From positions 1 through 6,191 of the forward strand of contig JAFTBA010000294.1 in assembly GCA_017458545.1 (NCBI GenBank): 6,191 nt of DNA. Reading direction: 5' to 3'. This DNA comes from Synergistaceae bacterium (GTDB lineage Bacteria; Synergistota; Synergistia; Synergistales; Aminobacteriaceae). The notes under the pieces are model-generated. The model was given only the letters and a program-made list of their open reading frames with translations. It had not been told where the DNA came from and did not search any database. Below, piece after piece: positions 1-5,566 of the stretch; the first letter of the stretch is position 1, and each line of letters starts with the position of its first letter. The position numbers and the translations under genes are program-made.

Positions 1-259
1 ATTCTCCGTCTGACTGCTGATATTCTTTGTTGAGGTTTACGCCGTAACTTTTCTGTTCGATTATTGTTTTTGTTGACGGTATGTAAACGTCAATGAAACT
101 CGTGTGGTCAAGTGATACCCTTTTCTGGAACTCAACAAAATTACCGGGCTTTTCGACTCCTAAAACGTCATGTAAAAGTTCAAGCCAGAATGTTGCGGTA
201 TCACTAATCTCATCGCCTTTGCCCTCCCACCTGAGAGAGAATTTTTCGGCGTTGTCCAA
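1..259 (-). CDS. MmeI-like restriction endonuclease/DNA methyltransferase, N-terminal part (runs off window)
   Basis: Partial gene read leftward; 86 codons are visible before the window edge. The start is TTG (259-257): an in-frame TGA lies a few codons upstream, no ATG or GTG lies between, and a perfect AGGAGGG (267-273) sits 7 nt away. The product begins MDNAEKFSLRWEGKGDE. It then shows a TFWLELLHDVLGV helix (residues 23-35), an LDHTSFIDVYIPST stretch (50-63) and IIEQKSYGVNL (66-76). From memory this is the typical N-terminus of the large MmeI/type IIL-like single-chain proteins, in which a PD-(D/E)xK nuclease precedes an adenine-specific methyltransferase and target-recognition domain. The likely catalytic residues are D57, E68 and K70 (D-X10-E-x-K). 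Such proteins cut and methylate DNA and often act in phage defence. The methyltransferase part is not visible, so whether the gene is intact is unknown. The gene is divergent from rnf and probably unrelated in function. Confidence 0.78.
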   Translation of the reverse strand, partial: MDNAEKFSLRWEGKGDEISDTATFWLELLHDVLGVEKPGNFVEFQKRVSLDHTSFIDVYIPSTKTIIEQKSYGVNLNKEYQQSDGE

Positions 260-266
260 ACAGAAA

Positions 267-273
267 CCCTCCT
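267..273 (-). promoter_or_regulatory. Ribosome binding site fixing the TTG start of the minus-strand gene
   Basis: On the minus strand this reads AGGAGGG, a near-perfect Shine-Dalgarno, 7 nt before the TTG at 259-257. It decides the start, because the in-frame TGA just upstream rules out a longer protein and no ATG is available nearby. A run of nine A (277-285, T on the coding strand) lies just upstream of it in the leader. Confidence 0.75.
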
Positions 274-297
274 GTCAAAAAAAAATTGAACCGACTC

Positions 298-326
298 ATT
301 TTACAGGTGCGTGAAAATTTTTGCAC
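298..326 (-). promoter_or_regulatory. Candidate promoter for the minus-strand methyltransferase gene
   Basis: On the minus strand a -10-like TAAAAT (plus-strand 298-303) follows a weak -35-like GTGCAA (plus-strand 321-326) at a 17-nt spacing. Transcription would start about 30 nt before the TTG start. The -35 matches the consensus at only about half its positions, so this is a tentative assignment. The 24-bp dyad at 305-328 covers its spacer and -35. Confidence 0.3.
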
Positions 327-328
327 CT
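305..328. promoter_or_regulatory. 24-bp inverted repeat between divergent promoters, possible operator
   Basis: Perfect 6-bp arms AGGTGC (305-310) and GCACCT (323-328) flank a 12-nt A/T-rich centre. A second, offset dyad of the form GTG-n-AAA-nn-TTT-n-CAC lies within it (311-326). The repeat ends 7 nt before the rnfC -10 and so covers its -35 region. It also covers the spacer and -35 of the candidate minus-strand promoter. No U-tract follows either arm, so a terminator is unlikely. A repressor or activator site acting on one or both genes is an inference; the protein is unknown. Confidence 0.4.
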
Positions 329-341
329 CTTACGCTATAAT
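313..341 (+). promoter_or_regulatory. Probable promoter of the rnf operon
   Basis: A perfect sigma-70-type -10, TATAAT, lies at 336-341. The sequence 17 nt upstream (313-318, GAAAAT) is a poor -35, and no extended -10 TG is present. The promoter may therefore be weak or activator-dependent. The predicted transcription start near 348 gives a leader of roughly 47 nt before the rnfC ATG. The -35 region falls inside the 305-328 inverted repeat. Confidence 0.5.
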
Positions 342-373
342 ACAGTCATTCAGTTTTTACACTTTTATCCATT

Positions 374-381
374 GAGGGGAG
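374..381 (+). promoter_or_regulatory. Widely spaced ribosome binding site of rnfC
   Basis: GAGGGGAG is the only purine-rich Shine-Dalgarno candidate upstream of rnfC. It lies 13 nt before the ATG at 395, which is longer than usual. No alternative in-frame start lies closer, and the family-typical N-terminus (xLxTFxGGVHPPEGK) begins right at this ATG, so the start stands. Short complementary arms ACACT (359-363) and AGTGT (380-384) flank the site and could put it in a loop, but the pairing is only 5 bp. Confidence 0.4.
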
Positions 382-394
382 TGTTTATATAACG

Positions 395-1753
395 ATGAAC
401 CTGCCTACATTCATAGGAGGAGTACATCCTCCTGAGGGCAAAGCTCTTACGGAACACAAGGCTATTGAAATCCTAAGACCTTCTGAACCGTGTGAGTTCG
501 TTTATCCGTTGTCTCAGCATATCGGCGCACCATGTTCACCTCTCGTGAAAAAAGGAGATACTGTTCTTGCAGGACAGAAAATTGCCGATACTGACGCATT
601 CGTTTCAGCCCCGATCTTTTCGGGAGTATCAGGTACGGTCAAAGCCGTTGAACCGAGAATGACAGTACCAGGCAGCCTTGACCCCTGTATAGTTATTGAG
701 AGCGACGGCAAATACACTAAAGCTCCTTCGCTGCTCGATGAACTGGGACATAAGCCTGCACCTTCCGAGTACGTCAAGCTGATTCGTTCAGCCGGTATTG
801 TCGGAATGGGAGGGGCATGTTTCCCTACACACGTCAAACTCTCACCGCCTAAAGACCGCTTAATCAAATGGGTCATCATTAACGCTGCAGAATGCGAACC
901 GTATTTGTCATGCGATAACAGACTCATGATTGAGAGTCCTGACGAGGTTATCAGGGGATTAGGTTATGTGCTTGAGATTTTCCCTGAAGCTAAGGGAGTC
1001 ATAGCTATTGAGAACAACAAGCCCGAAGCAATTTCAACAATGACTGCCCACAACAAAAACCCCAGAATCACAGTCATGCCTCACACCGTTAAATACCCTC
1101 AGGGTGCTGAGAAAATGCTCATCTGGTCGGTAACAGGTCAGGAAGTTCCTTTAGTCCCTGCGTTACCAGCCGATGTAGGGTGCATAGTCCTCAACACACG
1201 CACATCATGGCACATCTGCAAGGCTATCGAGAACGGCGAACCCGTAACCGAACGCATAATCTCAGTAACAGGTGATGCAGTAGTTGAGCCTAAGAACGTT
1301 CAAGTGCCTTTGGGAATCTCAGTGCGTGAACTGGTGCATTTCTGCGGAGGCTTCAGCGATGAACCCGTTAAGATTATTGCAGGAGGGCCTATGATGGGTC
1401 TTGCTATGAGGTCAATAGATGTCCCTGTCGTTAAAGGCACGTCAGGAATCTTAGCCCTCACCAAGAAGCTGGCATACATTGCCGAAGAGTCTGCCTGTAT
1501 CAGGTGCGGTAAATGTATTGAGGGCTGTCCCATGCACCTTAACCCTACGCAGCTGGATCAGTTCGTAAGGCGGAGGGATTTCGAGTCGTTCGAGGCGTTT
1601 AACGGCATGAACTGTATAGAGTGCGGATGCTGTTCGTATTCATGCCCTGCCTCAAGACATTTGGCACAGGCGTGCAAGACAGGCAAAGCTGAAGTTAATG
1701 CTCTCAGGCGCAAGGCAGCAGCTCAGGCAAAAGCTAAACAGGAGGCGAAGTAA
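395..1753 (+). CDS. rnfC: Rnf complex subunit RnfC (NADH-binding Fe-S/FMN subunit)
   Basis: Peripheral cytoplasmic subunit of the Rnf ferredoxin:NAD+ oxidoreductase and the site of NAD+ reduction. The 452 residues match the usual clostridial-type length. Domains in order: an RnfC N-terminal domain with the hallmark TFIGGVHPPEGK (residues 5-16) and PLSQHIGAP (38-46); a complex I 51-kDa-like flavin/NAD-binding domain (about 128-275) with GMGGACFPTHVKL (137-149) and INAAECEPYLSCDNR (162-176); an SLBB-like region (about 288-335); and a 2x[4Fe-4S] ferredoxin module. The module's motifs are C368-x2-C371-x2-C374-x3-C378-P and C407-x2-C410-x2-C413-x3-C417-P. The tail (about 425-452) is Ala/Lys-rich and probably flexible. 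This is the first gene of the operon, 5 nt before rnfD, whose Shine-Dalgarno lies inside the end of this gene. All cluster ligands are present. The homologue in proteobacteria is also called rsxC. Confidence 0.97.
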   Translation: MNLPTFIGGVHPPEGKALTEHKAIEILRPSEPCEFVYPLSQHIGAPCSPLVKKGDTVLAGQKIADTDAFVSAPIFSGVSGTVKAVEPRMTVPGSLDPCIVIESDGKYTKAPSLLDELGHKPAPSEYVKLIRSAGIVGMGGACFPTHVKLSPPKDRLIKWVIINAAECEPYLSCDNRLMIESPDEVIRGLGYVLEIFPEAKGVIAIENNKPEAISTMTAHNKNPRITVMPHTVKYPQGAEKMLIWSVTGQEVPLVPALPADVGCIVLNTRTSWHICKAIENGEPVTERIISVTGDAVVEPKNVQVPLGISVRELVHFCGGFSDEPVKIIAGGPMMGLAMRSIDVPVVKGTSGILALTKKLAYIAEESACIRCGKCIEGCPMHLNPTQLDQFVRRRDFESFEAFNGMNCIECGCCSYSCPASRHLAQACKTGKAEVNALRRKAAAQAKAKQEAK

Positions 1754-1758
1754 TCATT

Positions 1759-2721
1759 ATGTCAACAAAACTTGTAGTATCTTCATCACCGCATGTACAT
1801 TCCGGGTTCAGCACTCAGAAAATTATGGGCATGGTGATATATTCGCTTCTGCCCGCCGGAATTATGGGTGTATATCTTCTCGGTTTACGTTCACTGCTGG
1901 TGATAATAGCGTGCGTAGCCGCGTGTGCTTTAAGCGAATGGTGCTGGCAGAAATTCGTTATGCACCGCAAAGACACAACAGGTGATTTATCGGCTGTAGT
2001 TACGGGATTACTGCTCGCGTATAACCTTCCTCCTACTATACCATTATGGATGGCTATATGCGGTTCAGTCTTCGCAATAATAATCGTAAAGCAATTCTAC
2101 GGCGGTATAGGCTGCAACATTGTCAACCCTGCTCTCGCGGCAAGAGCAATGATGTTAATCTCATGGCCTACTGCTATGACAACATGGACGGTTCAGGGAG
2201 TCTCAGGTGCTACACCGTTAGCGGCAATGAAAGCAGGAACGTTACCTGCGAATCTCTCATGGTGGAGTCTGATTAGCGGCGATATGGGAGGCTGTATAGG
2301 TGAGACCAGCGCAATACTGCTGATACTCGGAGGAGCTTATTTAGTCTGGGAGGACGTAATCAGCGCACGTATACCGTTGACCTACATTTTGACGACAGCG
2401 ATTCTGTCTGCACTGTTCGGACACGGAGGCGGTATGTTCCCTGTTCACGAGATATTGACGGGAGGATTACTGCTCGGAGCAATCTTCATGGCTACTGATT
2501 ACACAACATCACCGATGACCGAAAAGGGGCAGTACATTTACGCATTCGGGTGCGGATTACTGACTGCGTTAATCAGGACATGGGGCGGTTACCCTGAAGG
2601 AGTATCGTTCTCAATTCTCATCATGAACATAGCAGTACCGTTAATCGACAAGTACACTGAGCCTCAAACGCTTGGTGCGCCTAAAAGCAACTTTTTCAAG
2701 AGAATGGGGGGCAAATCATAA
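1759..2721 (+). CDS. rnfD: Rnf complex subunit RnfD (membrane flavoprotein)
   Basis: Integral membrane subunit, homologous to NqrB, that carries a covalent FMN and takes part in electron transfer coupled to Na+/H+ export. The 320 residues are close to the family norm. Many hydrophobic segments are visible (about 22-42, 44-60, 77-90, 95-112, 183-198, 206-221, 231-246, 259-274 and 283-297). The flavinylation site is SGAT at 149-152, with T152 the expected phosphoester acceptor for ApbE-type flavin transferase. The position usually held by Asp in that signature is Q146. Other family hallmarks are NPALAARA (123-130), ATDYTTSPMT (245-254) and GGYPEGVSFSILIMN (276-290). The ATG at 1759 follows AGGAGG (1740-1745) at a long 13-nt spacing. 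The stop overlaps the rnfG start by 1 nt, which suggests translational coupling. Confidence 0.97.
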   Translation: MSTKLVVSSSPHVHSGFSTQKIMGMVIYSLLPAGIMGVYLLGLRSLLVIIACVAACALSEWCWQKFVMHRKDTTGDLSAVVTGLLLAYNLPPTIPLWMAICGSVFAIIIVKQFYGGIGCNIVNPALAARAMMLISWPTAMTTWTVQGVSGATPLAAMKAGTLPANLSWWSLISGDMGGCIGETSAILLILGGAYLVWEDVISARIPLTYILTTAILSALFGHGGGMFPVHEILTGGLLLGAIFMATDYTTSPMTEKGQYIYAFGCGLLTALIRTWGGYPEGVSFSILIMNIAVPLIDKYTEPQTLGAPKSNFFKRMGGKS

Positions 2722-3335
2722 TGTCGGAAGCAGTAAAAGAAACAGCAAATGATTCAGTATCATTCAAAGACGCATTAAGGAAAGCCCTTCATCTCGGAGG
2801 GACATTGTTTGCGGTAACAGCAGTAACAGGATTAATACTCGGCCTTGTTGAGAACGTTACGAGCAAAGCAATTTTACGCGCTGAAATCGAAGCCCGTAAT
2901 GAGGCATACAAAATCATAATGCCTGCAGGAAAAACATTTGAGGATGAAGAAGTTAAACCCGATGATTTTGTTACTGGGGTCGTTAAGGCAAGCGATGAGT
3001 CTGGTATTGTAGGCTGGTGCGTGTCGGTAAGCTCGAAAGGTTACGGCGGTCAGCTTGGTTTTGTTGTAGGAATAACGAAGGACGGAACAGTTAAGGCCAT
3101 CAACATTTTGAATCACTCCGAAACTCCGGGACTCGGTGCGAAATCTACTGAGCCTGAATTTTATGAACAGTTTAATGACAAATCGTCATTGCCGTTGAAA
3201 GTCGTTAAGGGCGGAGCGTCTAACCCTGATGAGATTTCGGCGATTTCGGGAGCAACTATAACATCTAATGCAGTAGTCAGCGGAGTAAACGGAGCAGTTG
3301 ATTACTGGAACAGGAATTTGAAGGGGGCTGAATAA
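2721..3335 (+). CDS. rnfG: Rnf complex subunit RnfG (FMN-binding, membrane-anchored)
   Basis: Subunit with a single N-terminal membrane anchor and an extracytoplasmic FMN-binding domain, homologous to NqrC. It relays electrons within the Rnf complex. The 204 residues show a charged N-terminus, a transmembrane segment at about 26-44 and an FMN_bind domain at about 85-200. That domain contains GYGGQLGFVVGI (108-119), HSETPGLGAK (132-141) and the flavinylation signature ISGATITS (175-182), with T179 the expected covalent FMN acceptor. The Asp often found three residues before the SGAT is S173 here, a variation I believe is common in Rnf proteins. The ATG overlaps the rnfD stop (TAATG) and is preceded by a GGGGGG Shine-Dalgarno (2706-2711) 9 nt away. 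RnfE follows after 2 nt. Confidence 0.96.
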   Translation: MSEAVKETANDSVSFKDALRKALHLGGTLFAVTAVTGLILGLVENVTSKAILRAEIEARNEAYKIIMPAGKTFEDEEVKPDDFVTGVVKASDESGIVGWCVSVSSKGYGGQLGFVVGITKDGTVKAINILNHSETPGLGAKSTEPEFYEQFNDKSSLPLKVVKGGASNPDEISAISGATITSNAVVSGVNGAVDYWNRNLKGAE

Positions 3336-3337
3336 AA

Positions 3338-4045
3338 TTGAGCCGTAGTAAATTCGGAATTATCACTAACGGAATACTCGCTGAGAATCCTACGTTTGTG
3401 CAGTGCATAGGATTATGTCCTACATTGGCGGTAACAACGAGTGTTGCCAACGGTCTCGGAATGGGTATAGCTGCAACGTTCGTGTTAATCGCTTCAAACG
3501 CGGTCATATCACTTCTCCGCAAGATAGTACCTGATGAAGTCCGTATACCCATTTTCATAGTAGTAATAGCAGGGTTCGTAACAGTCATTGAGTTTATGAT
3601 GAAGGGGTTTGCACCCGAACTCAACAAGTCATTGGGAATATTCATACCGTTAATAGTCGTCAACTGTATCATTCTGGCACGTGCTGAGGCTTTTGCGTCA
3701 AAAAACAGCGTGTTTGCTTCTGCGCTTGACGGTGTAGGAATGGGCTTAGGGTTTACGATTGCATTAATGTTCTTGGGGGCAATCCGTGAAGTTTTCGGTG
3801 CAGGTACTTTACTGGGCAATCCCGTAGTGAGCTTTGAACCTGCTCTGTTAATCGTTCTTGCGCCCGGAGGATTCATAGTGTTAGGGTGCTGCATGGGAGC
3901 GTTCAGGGCGTTACAGGCAAGAGCAGCTAAGATGAAGGGACTCGCTGCAACACCTGCTGAGGCAAGACCTATGGGGTGCGGTTCGTGCATAATGGCCAAG
4001 TTCTGCAAGAAGGACGCTTCAGACTGTGAGGAGGCGAAATCCTGA
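3338..4045 (+). CDS. rnfE: Rnf complex subunit RnfE, TTG start, Cys-rich C-terminal tail
   Basis: Integral membrane subunit of the RnfA/RnfE pair (homologous to NqrD/NqrE), whose inverted-topology halves form the membrane core. Recent structures of Rnf/Nqr place an Fe-S centre between the two, held by paired Cys. The 235 residues contain GLCPTLAVT (25-33, C27) and PLIVVNCIILARAEAFA (104-120, C110), the expected ligands, plus about six hydrophobic segments between 35 and 190. The start is TTG, 10 nt after AAGGGGG (3321-3327) and 2 nt after the rnfG stop; it gives the normal family N-terminus. The tail after residue 190 is hydrophilic and carries C214-x2-C217-x5-C223-x6-C230, beyond the membrane core. 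The stop overlaps the rnfA ATG (TGATG). Confidence 0.95.
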   Translation: MSRSKFGIITNGILAENPTFVQCIGLCPTLAVTTSVANGLGMGIAATFVLIASNAVISLLRKIVPDEVRIPIFIVVIAGFVTVIEFMMKGFAPELNKSLGIFIPLIVVNCIILARAEAFASKNSVFASALDGVGMGLGFTIALMFLGAIREVFGAGTLLGNPVVSFEPALLIVLAPGGFIVLGCCMGAFRALQARAAKMKGLAATPAEARPMGCGSCIMAKFCKKDASDCEEAKS

Positions 4046-4632
4046 TGACAATCACAGAATTGTTCCTGCTTTTTGTAAGCTCTATATTCGTTCATAACAT
4101 ACTGCTCTCAAGATTCTTAGGGTGCTGTCCTTTCATGGGAGTAAGCTCGAAACTCAAAACAGCTCAGGGTATGGGAGCAGCTGTTGTATTCGTCATAGTC
4201 CTTGCGTCATTAATGACGTGGTTAACATATAACTACCTGCTTGTGCCGTTACACCTTGAGTATTTGTACACGTTATCATTCATACTGGTTATAGCGGCAC
4301 TGGTTCAGTTTGTTGAACTTGCGCTAAAGAAACTCAATCCGACTCTCTATAAGTCATTGGGAATTTTCCTTCCGTTAATCACAACTAACTGTGCTGTTTT
4401 GGGCGTAGCAGTCCTCAACATGAACGAGGGTTACGGACTTGCCGCTTCACTGGTTAATGCGTTCGGATCGTCATTAGGTTTCCTTCTGGCAATATCATTG
4501 ATGGCAGGAATACGCGAACGTATTGAGGACAATGAAGGAATCCCCGACAGTTTGCAGGGCTTGCCGATGGCGTTAATCACTGCGGGTTTAATGTCGATAG
4601 CCTTCATGGGCTTCACGGGCATCATAAAGTAG
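4045..4632 (+). CDS. rnfA: Rnf complex subunit RnfA (membrane core subunit)
   Basis: Integral membrane partner of RnfE (homologous to NqrE), believed to share an inter-subunit Fe-S centre that carries electrons across the membrane. The 195 residues match the highly conserved family length. Visible hallmarks are SIFVHNILLSRFLGCCPFMG (13-32), with C28 the usual ligand and C27 an additional neighbouring Cys, and SLGIFLPLITTNCAVLGVA (104-122) with C116. About six hydrophobic segments span the protein, and the C-terminal part has the conserved MAGIRERIE (153-161). The ATG overlaps the rnfE stop by 1 nt, with a GAGGAGG (4028-4034) 10 nt upstream. RnfB begins 13 nt after the stop. Confidence 0.97.
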   Translation: MTITELFLLFVSSIFVHNILLSRFLGCCPFMGVSSKLKTAQGMGAAVVFVIVLASLMTWLTYNYLLVPLHLEYLYTLSFILVIAALVQFVELALKKLNPTLYKSLGIFLPLITTNCAVLGVAVLNMNEGYGLAASLVNAFGSSLGFLLAISLMAGIRERIEDNEGIPDSLQGLPMALITAGLMSIAFMGFTGIIK

Positions 4633-4645
4633 GGAGGCTGAGAAC

Positions 4646-5479
4646 ATGAACATAATGCACGTAATGATAACCCCGTTGGCTCTCATGGGAGTGATGGGAG
4701 GAGTATTCGGAGTATTGCTTGCGATAGCGTCAATAATATTCAGGGTACATCAGGACGACAGAATAGGCAAAATCCGTGCAGCACTTCCCGGAGCTAACTG
4801 CGGAGGCTGCGGTTATCCCGGCTGTGACGGATATGCTGCCGGTGTCGTGAATGACGGTGCCCCGGTCAACAAATGCAACGTAGGCGGTGCACCTGTTGCG
4901 GAGATTATAGCGTCAATTATGGGAGTTCAGGCAGGATCAAGCGTTCCTATGAGGACGTTCCTTAAATGCAAGGGAACTTGTGAGGCTTCACCGCGCAAAC
5001 TCACTTATGAGGGTGTTCACGACTGCAAAAGTGCTGCAGTAATTCCAGGCGGCTCGCCTAATTCGTGTCCATTCGGGTGCATAGGATTGGGAACTTGCGT
5101 GAGCGTGTGCGTATTCGGTGCATTGTCGATAGGTGATGACGGTTTGCCGAAGGTTGACCTCTCGAAATGTGTAGGCTGCGGAACGTGCGTAGCTAATTGC
5201 CCGAAGGGTGTACTGACTCTGATTCCGAGAAGTGCTGATGTTGTTGTGGCATGTAATTCGCACTGGAAAGGCCCTATGGTTAAGAGCGTTTGCAGTGCAG
5301 GGTGTATAGGCTGTACGCTGTGCGCGAAGAAATGCCCGAAACAGGCTATCGAAATCGTTAATGACTTGGCCGTTATTGACCAGAGCAAGTGCGTTAAGTG
5401 CGGAATTTGCGCGAAGGTATGTCCTGCGAAGTGCATTAACGTTGGCGAGAAAGTTACCGTGATGGAAAAATCAGCGTAA
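4646..5479 (+). CDS. rnfB: Rnf complex subunit RnfB (ferredoxin-oxidising multi-cluster Fe-S subunit)
   Basis: Membrane-anchored cytoplasmic Fe-S protein, the likely entry point for electrons from reduced ferredoxin. At 277 residues it is longer than the enterobacterial form (about 190) and like the clostridial type. Order: transmembrane anchor (about 9-32); a 4Fe-4S domain of the CxxCxxxxC type with C52, C55, C60 and C77; a linker with C108, C112 and C127; then two ferredoxin-like pairs. Their cysteines are C141, C145, C151, C155 with C175, C178, C181, C185; and C220, C223, C226, C230 with C249, C252, C255, C259. That allows about five [4Fe-4S] clusters. C203, C216 and C263 are additional. 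The first ATG is chosen because GGGAGG (4632-4637) lies 8 nt upstream; Met4 and Met7 are poorer alternatives. It is the last gene of the operon, with a terminator 28 nt after its stop. Confidence 0.97.
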   Translation: MNIMHVMITPLALMGVMGGVFGVLLAIASIIFRVHQDDRIGKIRAALPGANCGGCGYPGCDGYAAGVVNDGAPVNKCNVGGAPVAEIIASIMGVQAGSSVPMRTFLKCKGTCEASPRKLTYEGVHDCKSAAVIPGGSPNSCPFGCIGLGTCVSVCVFGALSIGDDGLPKVDLSKCVGCGTCVANCPKGVLTLIPRSADVVVACNSHWKGPMVKSVCSAGCIGCTLCAKKCPKQAIEIVNDLAVIDQSKCVKCGICAKVCPAKCINVGEKVTVMEKSA

Positions 5480-5506
5480 CAAAAAAATTAATCCCGTTAA
5501 AAATTC

Positions 5507-5541
5507 CCCTGCTTGTGAAAAATTTACAGGCAGGGTTTTTG
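5507..5541 (+). terminator. Intrinsic terminator after rnfB
   Basis: CCCTGCTTGT (5507-5516) pairs with ACAGGCAGGG (5526-5535) as a 10-bp stem containing one G-U pair. Three further pairs, including a second G-U, can extend it to a small A-rich loop. A T5 tract follows directly (5536-5540), with more T after the next G. It starts 28 nt after the rnfB stop and ends the rnf transcript, apart from any readthrough into the next gene. The minus strand lacks an equally good tract: the A-run at 5499-5503 is interrupted before the stem, so a bidirectional role is doubtful. Confidence 0.9.
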
Positions 5542-5566
5542 TTAAAGTTAAGCAGGTGATTTCAGA

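Noticed and set aside
93..314. Plus-strand open frame of 73 codons at the left edge
   Set aside because: It has no ribosome binding site, shows low-complexity Ser/Lys-rich translation, and lies antisense to the well-supported minus-strand methyltransferase-like gene.
305..328. The AGGTGC/GCACCT inverted repeat as a terminator
   Set aside because: The stem is only 6 bp with a 12-nt loop, and no T-tract follows on either strand; an operator or chance dyad fits better.
408..416. AGGAGGAG just inside rnfC as a ribosome binding site for a later start
   Set aside because: It encodes the conserved Gly-Gly-Val of the RnfC N-terminus, and no suitable in-frame start follows; removing it would delete the family hallmark.
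514..927. Minus-strand open frame of 137 codons within rnfC
   Set aside because: It is antisense to the conserved core of rnfC, with Ser/Pro-rich non-protein-like translation and no family resemblance.
3277..4095. Long minus-strand open frame of 272 codons opposite rnfE
   Set aside because: It is a shadow of rnfE. The translation is low-complexity (Asn, Ala, Ile, Pro-rich) with no recognisable domain, and rnfE on the plus strand is unambiguous.
5017..5436. Minus-strand open frame of 139 codons within rnfB
   Set aside because: The His/Pro/Thr-rich translation mirrors the Cys/Gly codons of the rnfB clusters; there is no independent support.
395..5479. The operon as a Na+-translocating NADH:quinone reductase (nqr)
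   Set aside because: The gene set has RnfB with its multi-cluster ferredoxin domains and RnfC with two 4Fe-4S motifs, and lacks NqrA and NqrF; it is rnf.
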